From NCBI GenBank assembly GCA_008729055.1, contig SDUX01000008.1, positions 2,666,001-2,730,000 on the forward strand: a stretch of DNA of 64,000 nucleotides, read 5' to 3'. The notes beneath the pieces are model-generated. The model ran no database searches, was not told the DNA's origin, and saw only the letters and a program-made list of their open reading frames with translations. Of this stretch, positions 53,867-64,000 are shown piece by piece (the stretch's first letter is position 1; each line of letters opens with the position of its first letter). This stretch comes from Pyropia haitanensis. Its lineage: Eukaryota; Rhodophyta; Bangiophyceae; Bangiales; Bangiaceae. Position numbers and translations under genes: made by a program.

Positions 53867-56800
53867 CGCCGCCTCCGACGGCGCGGGCGGGCCACCCCCG
53901 CTGCTGCCGCCGCCCGCGTTTGAGGTGGTCCACCCGCCCGCCCTGTCGGCGGGCCTCCCCCCCGCGGGCGCCGCGGACCTCTACTTTGACCTCGAGGGCT
54001 ACCCACTGGCCGAGGCGGCCGGCGCCCGCACCGGCCTCGAGTACCTCTTTGGGGACGTTGACGCGGCCGGGCGGTTCACCGCCGCGTGGGCGCACGACGC
54101 GGCGGCAGAGGAGGCGGCGTTTGCCGCGTTTATCGGCCGCGTGTGGGCGGCGCGGGCGGCCAGCTACGGGCGTCCGCTGGTCCACGGCGGCGGCGGCGGC
54201 GGCGCCGCGAGTGGCGCTTCCCCCCCCCCCCACCGCCGGCGGCGCCGGCGGCGCCGCGGCTGGTCCTGCCCGCCCCCCCCCCCCCCGGGTGTACCACTAT
54301 GGCGCGTACGAGGTGACTGCCTGCCGGCGGCTGGCCGCGCGCGCCGCGACGCCCGCCGGCATCGAGGCGGCGCGCCGCCTCGGCATCCTCGACGCGGAGG
54401 GCGCCTTTGTCGACGTCTACGCGCTCGTGCGGGCCGCGCTCGCCGTCGGCGAGGCGAGCTACTCGATCAAGGCGGTGGAGCGGCTGGTCGGCGTGTCCCG
54501 GGCGGGGGCGGAGCTGGCCGACGCGGCCAGCTCGGTGGCGCTCTACTATGACTGGCGGCGGTCCGTCTATGAGGCGGACGACGCGGAGGGGGGGGGGGGG
54601 CGGGGGGCGGCGGCGGCCCCGCGTCGGCCGCCCCGCCCGCGCCGCTCCACCCGACGCTCACCGAGATTGCCGCGTACAACCAGCAGGACTGCGAGTCGCT
54701 CCGCCAGCTCGTCGCCTGGCTCCGCGCCACCGCGGTCGACCGCGGCATCCCGCTCGCGCCGCTGTCGCCGCCGCCGTCGCTCGACCCGGCCGACGCCCGC
54801 CCACCGCCGCCGCCGCCGCTGTCTGGTGCCGACGCGTGCGCCGGCGGCGGCGCCGCCGCCGCGGCCGCGGCGGTCTATGAGCGCGGCGCGTGTGGCGCGC
54901 GGCCCGCCGACAAGGCCGCGGACAGCGCGGTCATTGCGGCGGGCGGGCGGCTGGCGGCGCGGGTGCTCGGCTCGCTCGACGGCTCCCCCCGTCCCCCCCC
55001 CTCTAGCGCCGCCCCCCGCGGCAATGACGCGGCGGCGGCGGGAGCGGCGGCCGACGCGTGCCGCCTCGCGGCGGGCCTCCTCGGCTACCACGTGCGCGAG
55101 GCGGCGCCCGCCAAGGCCCGCTTCACCGACCGCGTCCGCCGTGCCGCCGGCGGCGACGCCGCCGCCGCCACCCTCTACGACGATGACGAGTGCCTGTCCG
55201 GGCTGTGCTTGCTCGGCGAGGCCGACCCAGACGACGCTGGCGGGCCGCTGCCTGCGGCGGCCGCCGCCGGTCGCCGCCGTGCGCCGCCGCGCCTGTACGT
55301 GTACGCGGTGCCGCCGCAGGCGTGGCGGGTGGCGCTGCCGGCGGCGGTCGCGGCGGTGGCGGCCGACGCGGCCGCGGCGGCGGTGGCGGCCGCCAGCGAC
55401 GGCGGCGGCGGCGGCGGCGGCGACGGCGTGCCGGCCTCTGTTGCCGCGTGGGGCACCATCGTTGACTATGCAGACGGCGAGCTGACGCTCCGCCTGCCCG
55501 GCGGCGGCGGCGGCGCCGCCGCCGCCGCCGCGCCGCCGCCGCCGCCGCCGCGCCTGACGCTCATCTCCACCGACGGCCTGACGCTGTGCCCGTCGGCGCT
55601 GCGGGCGGGCGTGTACGCGGCGGTGGAGGAGCTGGTGGGGGGGGAGGGTGCCGGCGCGGACGCGGCGGCCGCCGCCGCTGCCACCGCCAACGTTGCCACC
55701 GCCTCCACCGCCAGCAACACCCCTGCCGCCGCTCGCACCACTTCTACCACTGCGACGCAGCCGCCATTGCCCCCCTCCTCCCCCCCCCCCCTTCCAGGCG
55801 TCCCGCCCCCCCCCCCCCCTCCATCGCCGTCCAGTTCCTCCGCCACACCCCCCCCGCCGACGCCGCCGGCCGGCCGGTGCACCTCGACACGCCCGCCGCC
55901 CTCCTCCCCGCCCTCCTCGCCGCCCGCCCTGGCTCGACGCTCGTCGTGCAGGGCCCCGCCGGGACGGGCAAGACCCGTCTCTCCGCCGCGGTCATTGCGG
56001 ACCTGGTCACCCGCCACGGCAAGACGGTGGCGGTGTGCTCCAACTCGCACGCGGCGGTGGACAACCTGCTCGCCGCGGTCGTCGCGGCGGGCGTGGACGG
56101 GGGGGGGTGGCCAAGGTGGGGAGTCCCCCCGGCGCGGCGGCACGCGGGGGAGCCCCCGGGGGGGTGTCCCCGCCGCCGTCGCCTGGCGCGTCCCCGCCCG
56201 CGTCGCCGTTGCCGCCGCCGCGGGCAACGCCCGCCGCGAGGGGCAGCGACGCGGCAGGCGGCGGCGGTGCCGCCGCCGCCGCCCGGTCGCGCCTGCCGTC
56301 GGCCGTGGCCGACGCGGGCGTGCCGTACCGGCTCGCCGCCCGCCTCGACGCGCTGGCCATCACGCCCTACGACGCCGCCGCGGCGGCGGCGGCGGCGGTA
56401 GTCCCAGACGGCTCGGATGGGGATGGGTGGACCACTGACGAGGCGGCCGGCGTTGCCGGCGTGTCGACGCCCCCATCGTCACCTGGTGGCGGCGGCGGCG
56501 GCGGCGGCAGCGGCGGCAGCGGCGGCGGCCGCCGCCGCCGCCGCCCCCCCCCGCCCCCCGTCCACGTCGTCGGTGCGACGGCGTTTGTGCTCGCCCGCCC
56601 CCCCGCCGCCGCCGCCTTTGATTACCTCTTTGTCGACGAGGCCGGCCAGGTCGCCGCCGCCCACTACGTCGCGGTCGCCCGCTGCGCCCGCACCGCGGGC
56701 GTCCTCGTTGGCGACCAGCAGCAGCTCGACGCGCCCGTCGCGGGCGCCCACCCGCCGGGCGCGGACGCGAGCGCGCTCGCCGCCGCGGCGGGGCGGGGCG

Positions 56801-57735
56801 TCCGGGCGGTGCCGCCCGACCGGGGGCTGTTCCTGCGCGTCACCCACCGGCTGCCGCCGCCGGTCGCGGCGTTTGTGTCGGACAGCCTGTACGACGGGCG
56901 GCTGGTGGCGGCGGCGGCAACGGCGGGGCACCGGCTCGTCTTCCCGCCGCCGCCGCCGCCCGATGGGGATGGCGCGGCGGCCGGCCGCCCCGGCGGCCGC
57001 GCGGGGCTCCTCGCCGGCCGCACGTCGGGCCTGGTCTTCCTCCCGCGCGACGCGGTGGGCGTGACGCCCGCGGCGGCGGCGGCGGCGCCCGCCGCGGCGG
57101 CCGGCACGCCCACCGTCTCAGCGGCCGAGGTGGCCGCCGTTTCCGCGGTCATTGACGAGCTGGCCGGCGCGGCGTACGACCTCGGCGGCGCCCGCGGGGC
57201 GCTCACGCCCGCCCACATCCTCGTCGTTGCGCCGTACAACGCGCAGGTGGCGGCGCTGGCGGTCGCGCTCGGCGGCCGCGCCCGCGTCGGCACCGTTGAC
57301 AAGTTCCAGGGCCAGCAGGCGCCCGTCGTCATCGTGTCCCTCTGTGGCGTGCCCGACGCGCCCGCCGTCGCCGCCGCCGCCGCCGCCGCCCCCGCCGCCG
57401 CCGCTACCGACACGGCCTCGGCCGTGCCATACCCCCCCGAGCCCGCCGACGACCCGGCCGCCGCCGACGGCGGCGGCGTCGCGGGCGCGTCGGCGGCGAC
57501 CGGCGGCGGCGGCGGTCGGCGGTCGGCGCGCGGCGCGGCGGCGTTTGTGCTCCACCGGCAGCGGCTGAACGTGGCCATCACCCGCGCGCAGTGCCTGGCG
57601 GTCGTCGTTGGCGCGGCGGGGCTCGCGACGCCCATGGCCGCGGCGACGGTCGAGGACGTGGCGGCGGTGAGTATGTTTGCGCGGCTGGTCGAGGCGGGCT
57701 CGGTGGAGGGGGGGGGGGACGCCGGGGGGGGGTAG
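51429..57735 (+). CDS. TM0106-type RecB-like nuclease fused to RNase H-like fold and SF1 (UPF1/DNA2-like) helicase
   Basis: Parts in order. A low-complexity N-terminus (about 51429-52690) carries an AT-hook-like RRRRGRPAGS. Then comes a RecB/Cas4-like PD-(D/E)xK nuclease with FVAHLDELARRRALPPGV, GGYADILLRDD, YSVVEVKLAG and QAATYAELL (D...E-x-K plus Q-x-x-x-Y, 52700-53230). Next is an RNase H-like exonuclease fold with YFDLEGYPL, then YSIKAVERLVG and AAYNQQDCESLRQLVAWL (53980-54720). The helicase has GPAGTGKT (Walker A, about 55954), CSNSHAAVDNLL, YLFVDEAGQV (motif II), LVGDQQQLDAP (III), RVGTVDKFQGQQAPVVIVSL and LNVAITRAQ (VI). This architecture is known from bacterial TM0106-family proteins of about 1150 residues; Ala/Gly/Pro insertions enlarge this one. 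It should bind, cut and unwind nucleic acid. The frame shifts near 54220-54290, 54590-54606, 55640-55800 and 56100, all in or beside G/C runs. All catalytic motifs are intact. Bacterial origin by transfer is an inference. Confidence 0.85.
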
Positions 57736-58656
57736 CGGTGGGGGGGGGTAGCGGCGGCGGGCGGCGGTGGGCGGTAGCGGCGGCGGGTGGCGGCGGCGGG
57801 TACAACTGGCGGGGAAAGGGGGGGGCAGGGGGGGGTAGGGGGGATCAGGCGTTGTCTGGTGGTGGCTACCACGGGCGCGCGCCACTGGCAACGCCTTTCC
57901 GCAGCCTGATGTGGGGGAGGCACGCGTGGGGGAGGGAGGGACCACGCCGTCTGGGGTCTCAGCTGGGGTCCTCCACCCACCGAGCACCCATACGCAGACA
58001 GACTGGCACAGAGACATCCACACAGCAGCACAAAACGCCAAGACAAGAGTCTTGGACACAGCAGACACGGAAAGAACAAAAACAAGCAGAGAGCTTTATA
58101 CACGGAGAGACACAAACCGGATGCGCAGACGTCTCCAAGCCAAACAACACACCACAAGACGCAATCAAAAAAAAAGAGATGAAAAACAAAGATACACAGT
58201 CAAGGACCCCCGCCACCGCCGACGCCGACCACAGCTGGTGCCGCGCGTGGTGTCATCCACGCCCGGCGCCAGCCCAGCCCCCCTGTTCACGTGCCGCGTC
58301 AGCTGCAGACAGCCCAAACCACCACCACACAGGCGCGGGTGCGGCGGCGGCTGCCAGTGCCGCGAACGCCGCCACGCCTCTCACCCCCAACTCAATAACT
58401 GAAAAAATGTCCCGACATGCCCGCTCCCCCCCCTCCCCACCCCACCCCGCGCACGAATCTGGCAGAGTGGGGGGCGGTACGGGCAATAAAAAAGCGCAGC
58501 CGGCACGCCTCACCCCCGCGCGGGGAGCGTGCGACGGCCGCACCCGTCGCGTTACCGTGGTCCAGATCCGCCGCCAGTTGCGCGGCGAGCCGCTGGCGAA
58601 CACTCTCCCCCGAACCGCGGCGACAGCGACGCCCGCCCGCCCGCCGGCCCACCTGC
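57736..58656. other. 3' flank of nuclease-helicase gene
   Basis: Starts with GGCGG/GTAGCGG minisatellite-like sequence (57736-57805), then an A-rich plus strand (57990-58205) typical of 3' UTR or spacer. No gene was recognised. Confidence 0.4.
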
Positions 58657-59041
58657 CTAAATGTCCAGGCACGGGGAGCTGACCGACGGCCCCCGCTCGA
58701 CCCGGCCGCCCGCCCCGTCAGCGGGTGCGCACATGGACCCCGGCGGGCCGCCGTACCCTCCCCCATACGTGGCCGAGTGGTGGAGGCCGCGCGCGAAAAA
58801 AACGTCGCGGCACATGGGGTTGGACGACCGACGCGGCGCGCGGCCGCTGCCGGCCGGCAGCGGCAGCGCCGCCGACGACTGAGAGGCGGGGGCAGCAGAG
58901 GCCGCGTCGAGGCCGCCCAGCCGGCCGTGGCCACCCAGCGACTGGTACGGCAGCGCGTGGATGACGGGCGCGGTGGAGGGGCGCGACGGGGGGGACAGTT
59001 CCGACGACCAGGCGCCCTCAAAGGGGCTATTGCAAGCCGAC
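58657..59041 (-). CDS. Possible terminal exon of an unrecognised minus-strand gene
   Basis: On the minus strand a good acceptor (TTCGCTGTGTGCAG) is followed at 59041 by an open frame of about 127 residues with balanced composition (CNSPFEGAWSSELSPPSRPS, HALPYQSLGGHGRLGG, NPMCRDVFFARGLHHSATYG, VSSPCLDI) ending in TAG. The composition differs from Arg/Pro shadow frames. Upstream exons were not identified with certainty: an ATG-opened frame at 59584-59284 (MEHPAVIALGSAALPHRAVA) with a possible donor is a candidate, but its phase does not fit this acceptor. No domain is recognised. Confidence 0.3.
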
Positions 59042-62000
59042 CTGCACACAGCGAACGGCGGGGGAAAAAGTCACGAGGTACGTGTAGGCAATCAGGTCAT
59101 ACAGAAATAAGAGTAGCAAAAGAAAAAGAGTACCAGTCAGCAAACTAATCTCCTCAACACACAAACGGTAGCGGGCGCTCACCTAAAAGACCTACCCATC
59201 GCTCGTCCTCTACCTGCCCTGCACCGGTGGTCGAGCGCCGCCGGGAAGAAGCAACAATCAAGAACACTAAACGTACATTCCACCGACAAGAGACGAAGTC
59301 GGCACCGCTCGCCGCGGCGTCGGGCACGCCAGCTGACGGCGCTGCCGGTCGCCCCCCCGCGGGCGGCCGGCCGGTCTCGGCGACCGCGGCGGCGCCGACG
59401 GCGTCATCCGCCGCACGCCGGTGGCGGCCACGCCGCCCGCGGCGGCAACCCCCGCCGGCAACGGCAGGCCGCCGCCGGCGACTCCCGCCGACGACGAGCA
59501 GCCCGCCCGGCAGGGCGCCACCTCCGCCACCGCCCGGTGCGGGAGCGCCGCCGAGCCGAGAGCAATGACCGCCGGGTGCTCCATGATGGCACGGTGGAGG
59601 CGCAAAGGGAAGGGAGGGGGGCGAGGGGGGGGGGGGTGGAGGAGAGTGGGGCGCCGCGGGAGGGGCGTCCAAGGACAGTCCGGGGGCGGGAGATTGGGAA
59701 ACGACCAGGGAAACGGCTGTCACAGTCAAGGCCGGGCCTATGCGGGCGTCGTTGGTACGGCAGCGACACCCGCACAGTGGCGATGGGATCCGGCGCGGCC
59801 GCGACAGTAGCGCAAGGAAAGCACACGACGGCCGACAAAGCGTCGGGGGGGGAGCGCGACTTGCCGTGCACACAAGCAAACACCCACGGATGGCGATGGC
59901 GGTGAAACGGCGGCGGATGGGAAACCAGGAGCGGCAGACGAGCACAAAGGAAGGGGGATCGTAGCAGCTTGTGGGGAGGGGGGGAGGAGGTGGAGGGTTG
60001 CGGGCGGGGGTTGTGGGGGGGGGTTGCGAGGGTTGCGGTGATATCAATGTGCGTGGCTGGGGATTGCGGGAGACCCTGGCGCCGCCGGCCCGGCGCGTAG
60101 AGGAGGTGTCGGCGGCGCAACGCAGACCGCGCCAGCGCAGTGGTGGCCGCGGCGGCGGAAGCGTCGTGAGCGGCGGCGGCGCCCAAGACCGTGCGCGCGG
60201 CGCGGGGGGGCTGCGTGACGCCACGGCCGCGCGGCGGCCGCACGGGGATTTGCGCGAGGCGCTCGCCGCTTTGGGAGGGGGGGCGGGGGGGGGCCAGCCG
60301 AGGCACCCACCCTGCCGGGAAGGCACACGCGCCCCGAGCGCCGCCGGCTCGCCGCCGGCCACTCCATTCACCAGCCTCCCGAGGCTCGCTGGGGGCGCGA
60401 GGGGCGGGCGAGTGCCCCCGGGGGGGCAACAGGAGGGGGGAGGGCTCGAGGGCTCGAGGGCTCGGTCGGCGGCGGCCCGGCCGTCGCCTGGGGTTCCCGC
60501 CGCGCGCGTGCTGCCCTGCCCTGCACACGAGCGGCGGGCGCGGCAGCGCACGCGCCGACGCGACGGGGCGGCGACGCCGGCAGCCGCATGGCCAATAGGG
60601 CGGAACCTGGCTGGCGACATCGGCGTACCCAATAGAAAGCCCACTTCCATGGCACCTGGACGGAGCTCGGCAAGCTAAACCACAACATCGACCAACGCTC
60701 GAACATCCACGAAAAAGAATGTCTACCCATCATCGAACTTGTGTGACCCAGTTCGAAGAAGGGTACATCGCTCTTGTTTGTGTCCTTTCAGAGTATTTAC
60801 TGGTACACAAATCGCAGGACAGGCGAAGTCTATAGAGGGCAGCGACATGGGACAGAGCCCAGCTATCCATTCCGATGTTCATCTCCTCGTGGGGGAAGTC
60901 CCACAGCACAAGCCGCTATGTACACACTCTTCCACCGACAGCTGCAACAGCACGACCCGGGGCTTGGTGGAGGATCGAAGTGTGAACCTCGGTCGTCTCG
61001 ATCTTTACCGGCTTGAAGTGAGGGTCATCCCGCCCGGTCGGAGTGCGCCAGGCATTGGCCAAGTGGGTGCATCACGAAAACACAGATTGCAACTGTGCAG
61101 TACTGGGTAGCACAACTATGAAGTACTCTAGAGATTCTGTGTGTACTTTTCCTTTGAAGAAAAATGTTTGTCTTCTGAAAGTGTGTCCCACGCTCGCCTA
61201 CTGTGAATTTCTGATTGAGAAATGATTGTGTGGTTCTTGGCGGCCTTGCACTTCCGTTGAACACAGTTGTCTGACAGCGGTGCCGCGTGCCTCGGGAGGG
61301 GAAGTCGATTGGCTGGCATTGGAGGTCGCATGCCAACAGCGGGCGCGCAACAGCAACGGCACCCAGACCGCTAGACTGGGCGGCCGCCACTGGCTCGTCA
61401 ATTTCACTGGTGACTGCCCTCAGCGTCAAGAGAATACCTGCGGGCGGCACGGTGGCCTCTCTTTCTTGCCACCGCGACGCCTGCCGCCCCCTCTTCGAGG
61501 GCGACCCGTCGGGCAGTCCCCTCCCATTGGTGCGTAGTTTGGTGTCCATGTTTTTCCACCTCCGGGAGGGAGCGGCATTGCTGGCTGGTTTGTGGATGAG
61601 CAAGCGATAAAGTGGGAGTGTGGTCAGAGCGGTGGAAGGCGTGGAAGAGTGTGAGCCAGTCGTGCTCTGAGATGCGAGCGTCGGCTGATCATCCGGTCTG
61701 GAGAGGGGACCACTGGACTGAGGAGCGCTCATTGCGGCACGTGTGGGAAACACAGCTCCATTGCGTAGGCCTCATTCGATTGATGCATAGTATTTACATG
61801 AATAGTTTACAAGAAGACTTACCAGGATAGTAATTACCAGTACCGACGGCGGGGGCTACCGTATTTTGTTCTTGTTTGAAGGAGCCCCCCTTCCGATGGA
61901 CGCTCTGGCTGAGGTCCTCACGCACACGTCTCGGCGCCTTTTTGTAATGCTGCCGACGACCGCACGGCCATGGCTCAACCTCGCGCCAGGCGTCGGTGCG

Positions 62001-63230
62001 TTGGGATCCATCCATCGTGCGGTGACGCGGGCGGAAAACAGACGACCCCACAAGCAAATCCGACAGCCGCCGCGCGGGGCCTGGATCAACGGCCGCCCAC
62101 TGGCGTGGCGACCGGGGGAATTCCGCCCCCCTGGCAGCGCATTGTCTGTCGGGGTCGCGGGCGGGAGACCGTGGCAGAGGCGGGATTTCCCGTCACCATC
62201 GTCGAGGCGGCGAGCGGTCACGAGTCTATCGACGGGACGCCACCGGCTCGCCACCGGCCCGCGGCAGCGCCGTGCGCCCACGCACGGGCGGTGGGCATCG
62301 ACGCTCGCCGGCCGCCGCCCCGCGAGGCCCGCCACGCCAGCGCACACCGGGGGCGGCTCCGCGTCGCCGCGCGACGCGTGCCCAGTCATCCCGCCGGTGG
62401 GGGCCGTGCACCAACCCTCGCCGACGGCGGCGCCCGCGTGGCCCTCTGCCACACCGTGTCTTGCGGCGGCGGTGTGTGCGTGCGCAATCTGCCCCCGCTC
62501 CATTCCCCGGCCGCCGCGGCGGGGGGGGGTGTGGCGGCGGCCGTCGCGTGGCGTGCGGTGTCGCCCGGTCCATTTTCGCCCAGCGCAGCGCGGCCGGCAT
62601 TGCCGCCGCCGCCGCCGCCGCGGGATGATCCGCGGGCGGCCCCACATGCAGTTTTTTTTTGTCAAGGGGGGAGGGTGCGCCGGCGGGGTGCACCCCGCCA
62701 CCGGTGGCGTCGGTCGTGGGGCGCACGCGGGGGGGGCGACAGGGGTGGGGGGGGGGGGGGGGGGGGTGGTCGCCCCGCCGCTGCGCACCCCGCGCCGTGT
62801 GCGCGGATACAGCACCGTTTGGGCGCGGGCCCGCGCGTGCGCGTGGGCACCACGGCAGAGACCCCTGTGGGGCGAGCCGACGCACGGCCGGCGTCACCGG
62901 CGCGCCGCGGCGCGCGTCTGCCCTTGCGGTGCGCCCCGCGGTGCCGCGTGCCGCGCGCGTCCCGCGGTGCGACGCGCGGCCGTCTGCGCGGCCGGTGCTC
63001 CTGGCAGGTGTGTGCGGGCGGCGGGGCGTCGCCCGCGCGTCTCGCCAGAGCCGGTCACCCCCTCGCGCAGCTCCTCTGTGGTTCTTCTCTCCGGCTCCCC
63101 CCCACCTGTCTGCGCGATTTTTTTTGCCGCGGCCCTGGCCCTCCCCGCCCGCCTCCCCGCCCGCCTCCCCGGCCGTTTTTGTTGATCCCCCCCGCCCCCG
63201 CTGCGTTGGGGCGCTGGGCAGCCCCCTGCC
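59042..63230. other. Gene-poor stretch
   Basis: 59.1-60.6 kb is GC-rich with shadow frames on both strands. 60650-61860 is AT-richer; a 242-codon minus-strand frame (61025-61753) there has ordinary composition but no recognisable domain and may be a decayed transposon or chance ORF. 61870-63230 is GC-rich, with a T10 run near 62650 and a G run near 62747. The last part should hold the promoter and leader of the gene at 63231. Confidence 0.4.
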
Positions 63231-63491
63231 ATGGCGGGCGGTGCTCCCCCGCTGGCGCCGGCGGCGGGCCCCGCCGGTGGCGCCGCGCCGCCGCCGCCGC
63301 CGCCGCCGCCGTTGGGTGGCGGCGGCCGCGGCCGCGGCGGCAGCGGCAGCGACAGCGACAGCAGCGGCAGCAGCGGCAGCCGCACGACCGGCCACACCAG
63401 CCGCAGCGGCAGCCACACCAGCCGCAGCCACAGCAGCCGCGGCGGCAGGCGCAGCCACGGTGGCAGCAGCAGCAGCAGCCACACCAGCAGC

Positions 63492-63537
<46 letters not shown>

Positions 63538-63930
63538 GCAGCGGCCGCCGCAGTGGCGGCCCCGTCGACGCGGTCCGCTTCCGCCGCGTCGACAGCGACG
63601 ACGACGCGGACGGCAAGGCCGGCGCCGACGGCCGCCGCCGGAGCGTTGGCGGGGATGACGCGCCCGGCGGCGGCGTCGGCGCCGCCGCGGGCCTCGGCGC
63701 CGCGGTCGGCGTCCTTGGCGTCGGCGGTGGCGGCGGCGGTGGCGGCGGCGGCGGCGGCCGCCGCACGACGCTCGGTGGCGACGACCGCGCGGCGCTGCGG
63801 CAGCGGATGATGGACAAGTCCAAGAAGCGGGTGCGGGACGCGCTGCTCGCGCGGGACCCGGGCGGGTACAAGCGCGCGCTCGCGGATAAGCACAGCCTGG
63901 AGTTTGTGTTTGACGGGCTCACCGAGCTGG
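63231..63930 (+). CDS. RS/poly-Ser-rich protein, first exon (3' part outside window)
   Basis: The ATG at 63231 (context CTGCCATGGCG) opens a frame that stays open with coherent composition to a likely donor GG|GTGCGT at 63931, beyond which sequence becomes G-run-rich and non-coding-like. The exon encodes about 233 residues: a Pro-rich start, a Ser/Arg/Gly/His region (GSGSDSDSSGSSGSRTTGHT, SRSHSSRGGRRSHGG) like the RS regions of splicing-associated proteins, a poly-Ser run from an AGC repeat, an acidic VDSDDDADGK, a Gly run, and a folded-looking end (RAALRQRMMDKSKKRVRDAL, YKRALADKHSLEFVFDGLTE). The family is not recognised; nuclear or RNA-related is a guess from the RS character. Confidence 0.55.
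63494..63535 (+). repeat. AGC trinucleotide repeat (poly-Ser)
   Basis: Uninterrupted AGC units of about 14 copies, in frame as serine inside the RS-rich exon. Expected to vary in length between individuals. Confidence 0.85.
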
Positions 63931-64000
63931 GTGCGTTGCGGAGGGGGGGGGGGAGGGGCACGAGGGGTGGAGGGTGTCCGCACCATGGTGACAGGGGGGG

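Noticed and set aside
57959..58216. An 85-codon hydrophobic, Cys-rich minus-strand frame
   Set aside because: It is antisense to A-rich 3' flank sequence, which automatically gives Phe/Leu/Cys/Ser codons; no start context or neighbour support.
59154..60650. A 498-codon minus-strand frame
   Set aside because: Pro/Arg/Ser-rich over most of its length and overlaps other equally open frames; typical of GC-driven openness.
61025..61753. A 242-codon minus-strand frame in an AT-richer stretch
   Set aside because: Composition is ordinary but no motif, no transposase signature and no inverted repeats were found around it.

Overview
This 64 kb window looks like nuclear DNA of a very GC-rich eukaryote, most likely a bangiophyte red alga (Porphyra/Pyropia type). 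The reasons are the extreme G+C and the many long G or C runs, proteins swollen with Ala, Pro and Gly, few and short GT-AG introns (about 200 bp), a eukaryote-type tRNA-Val, and secreted proteins ending in paired fungal-type cellulose-binding modules (CBM1), an arrangement known from Porphyra. The organism call is inference. Almost every frame is open by chance here, so genes were called from recognisable domains, frame-consistent composition and splice phase.

Layout: 0-5 kb, the 3' part of an unrecognised secreted Cys-containing protein, then an RBR-type E3 ubiquitin ligase on the minus strand. 5-12 kb, a symmetric palindrome cluster of GATAAC sites, tRNA-Val(CAC), a protein with a GGCT-like GSN motif, and a TLDc-domain (OXR1-like) gene whose frame breaks at poly-G runs. 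12-20 kb, a gene-poor stretch with a 27-bp minisatellite, then a 2.34 kb Mutator-like (MULE) non-autonomous element with 247-bp terminal inverted repeats and a 9-bp target-site duplication, then a coiled-coil protein with weak resemblance to VPS37/Mod(r).

20-44 kb is a tandem array. Each unit of about 9.05 kb carries a divergent gene pair: a secreted kelch-like/CBM1 protein on the minus strand and a predicted DEG/ENaC/ASIC-type two-transmembrane cation channel on the plus strand. Two units are almost identical (repeat offset about 9.56 kb, including a 506-bp segment found only between them). On the left lies a decayed channel copy lacking exons 1 and 3. On the right lies a third, more diverged CBM1 gene. 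The channel call rests on an assembled four-exon model with consistent phases, a post-TM1 PVVTVC motif and a pre-TM2/TM2 GLFTGAS motif holding the G-A-S selectivity-filter triplet.

44-64 kb holds a secreted SMP-30/gluconolactonase-like beta-propeller, a 1.0 kb element with 24-bp terminal inverted repeats, a large Ala-rich protein, and a very large gene joining a TM0106-type RecB-family nuclease, an RNase H-like exonuclease fold and an SF1 UPF1/DNA2-like helicase, a combination typical of bacteria. The window ends in the first exon of an RS/poly-Ser protein.

Three large genes (TLDc, the Ala-rich protein, nuclease-helicase) switch reading frame only at G or C homopolymers. Homopolymer length error in the assembly is the simplest explanation, but real slippage or small introns cannot be excluded from sequence alone.
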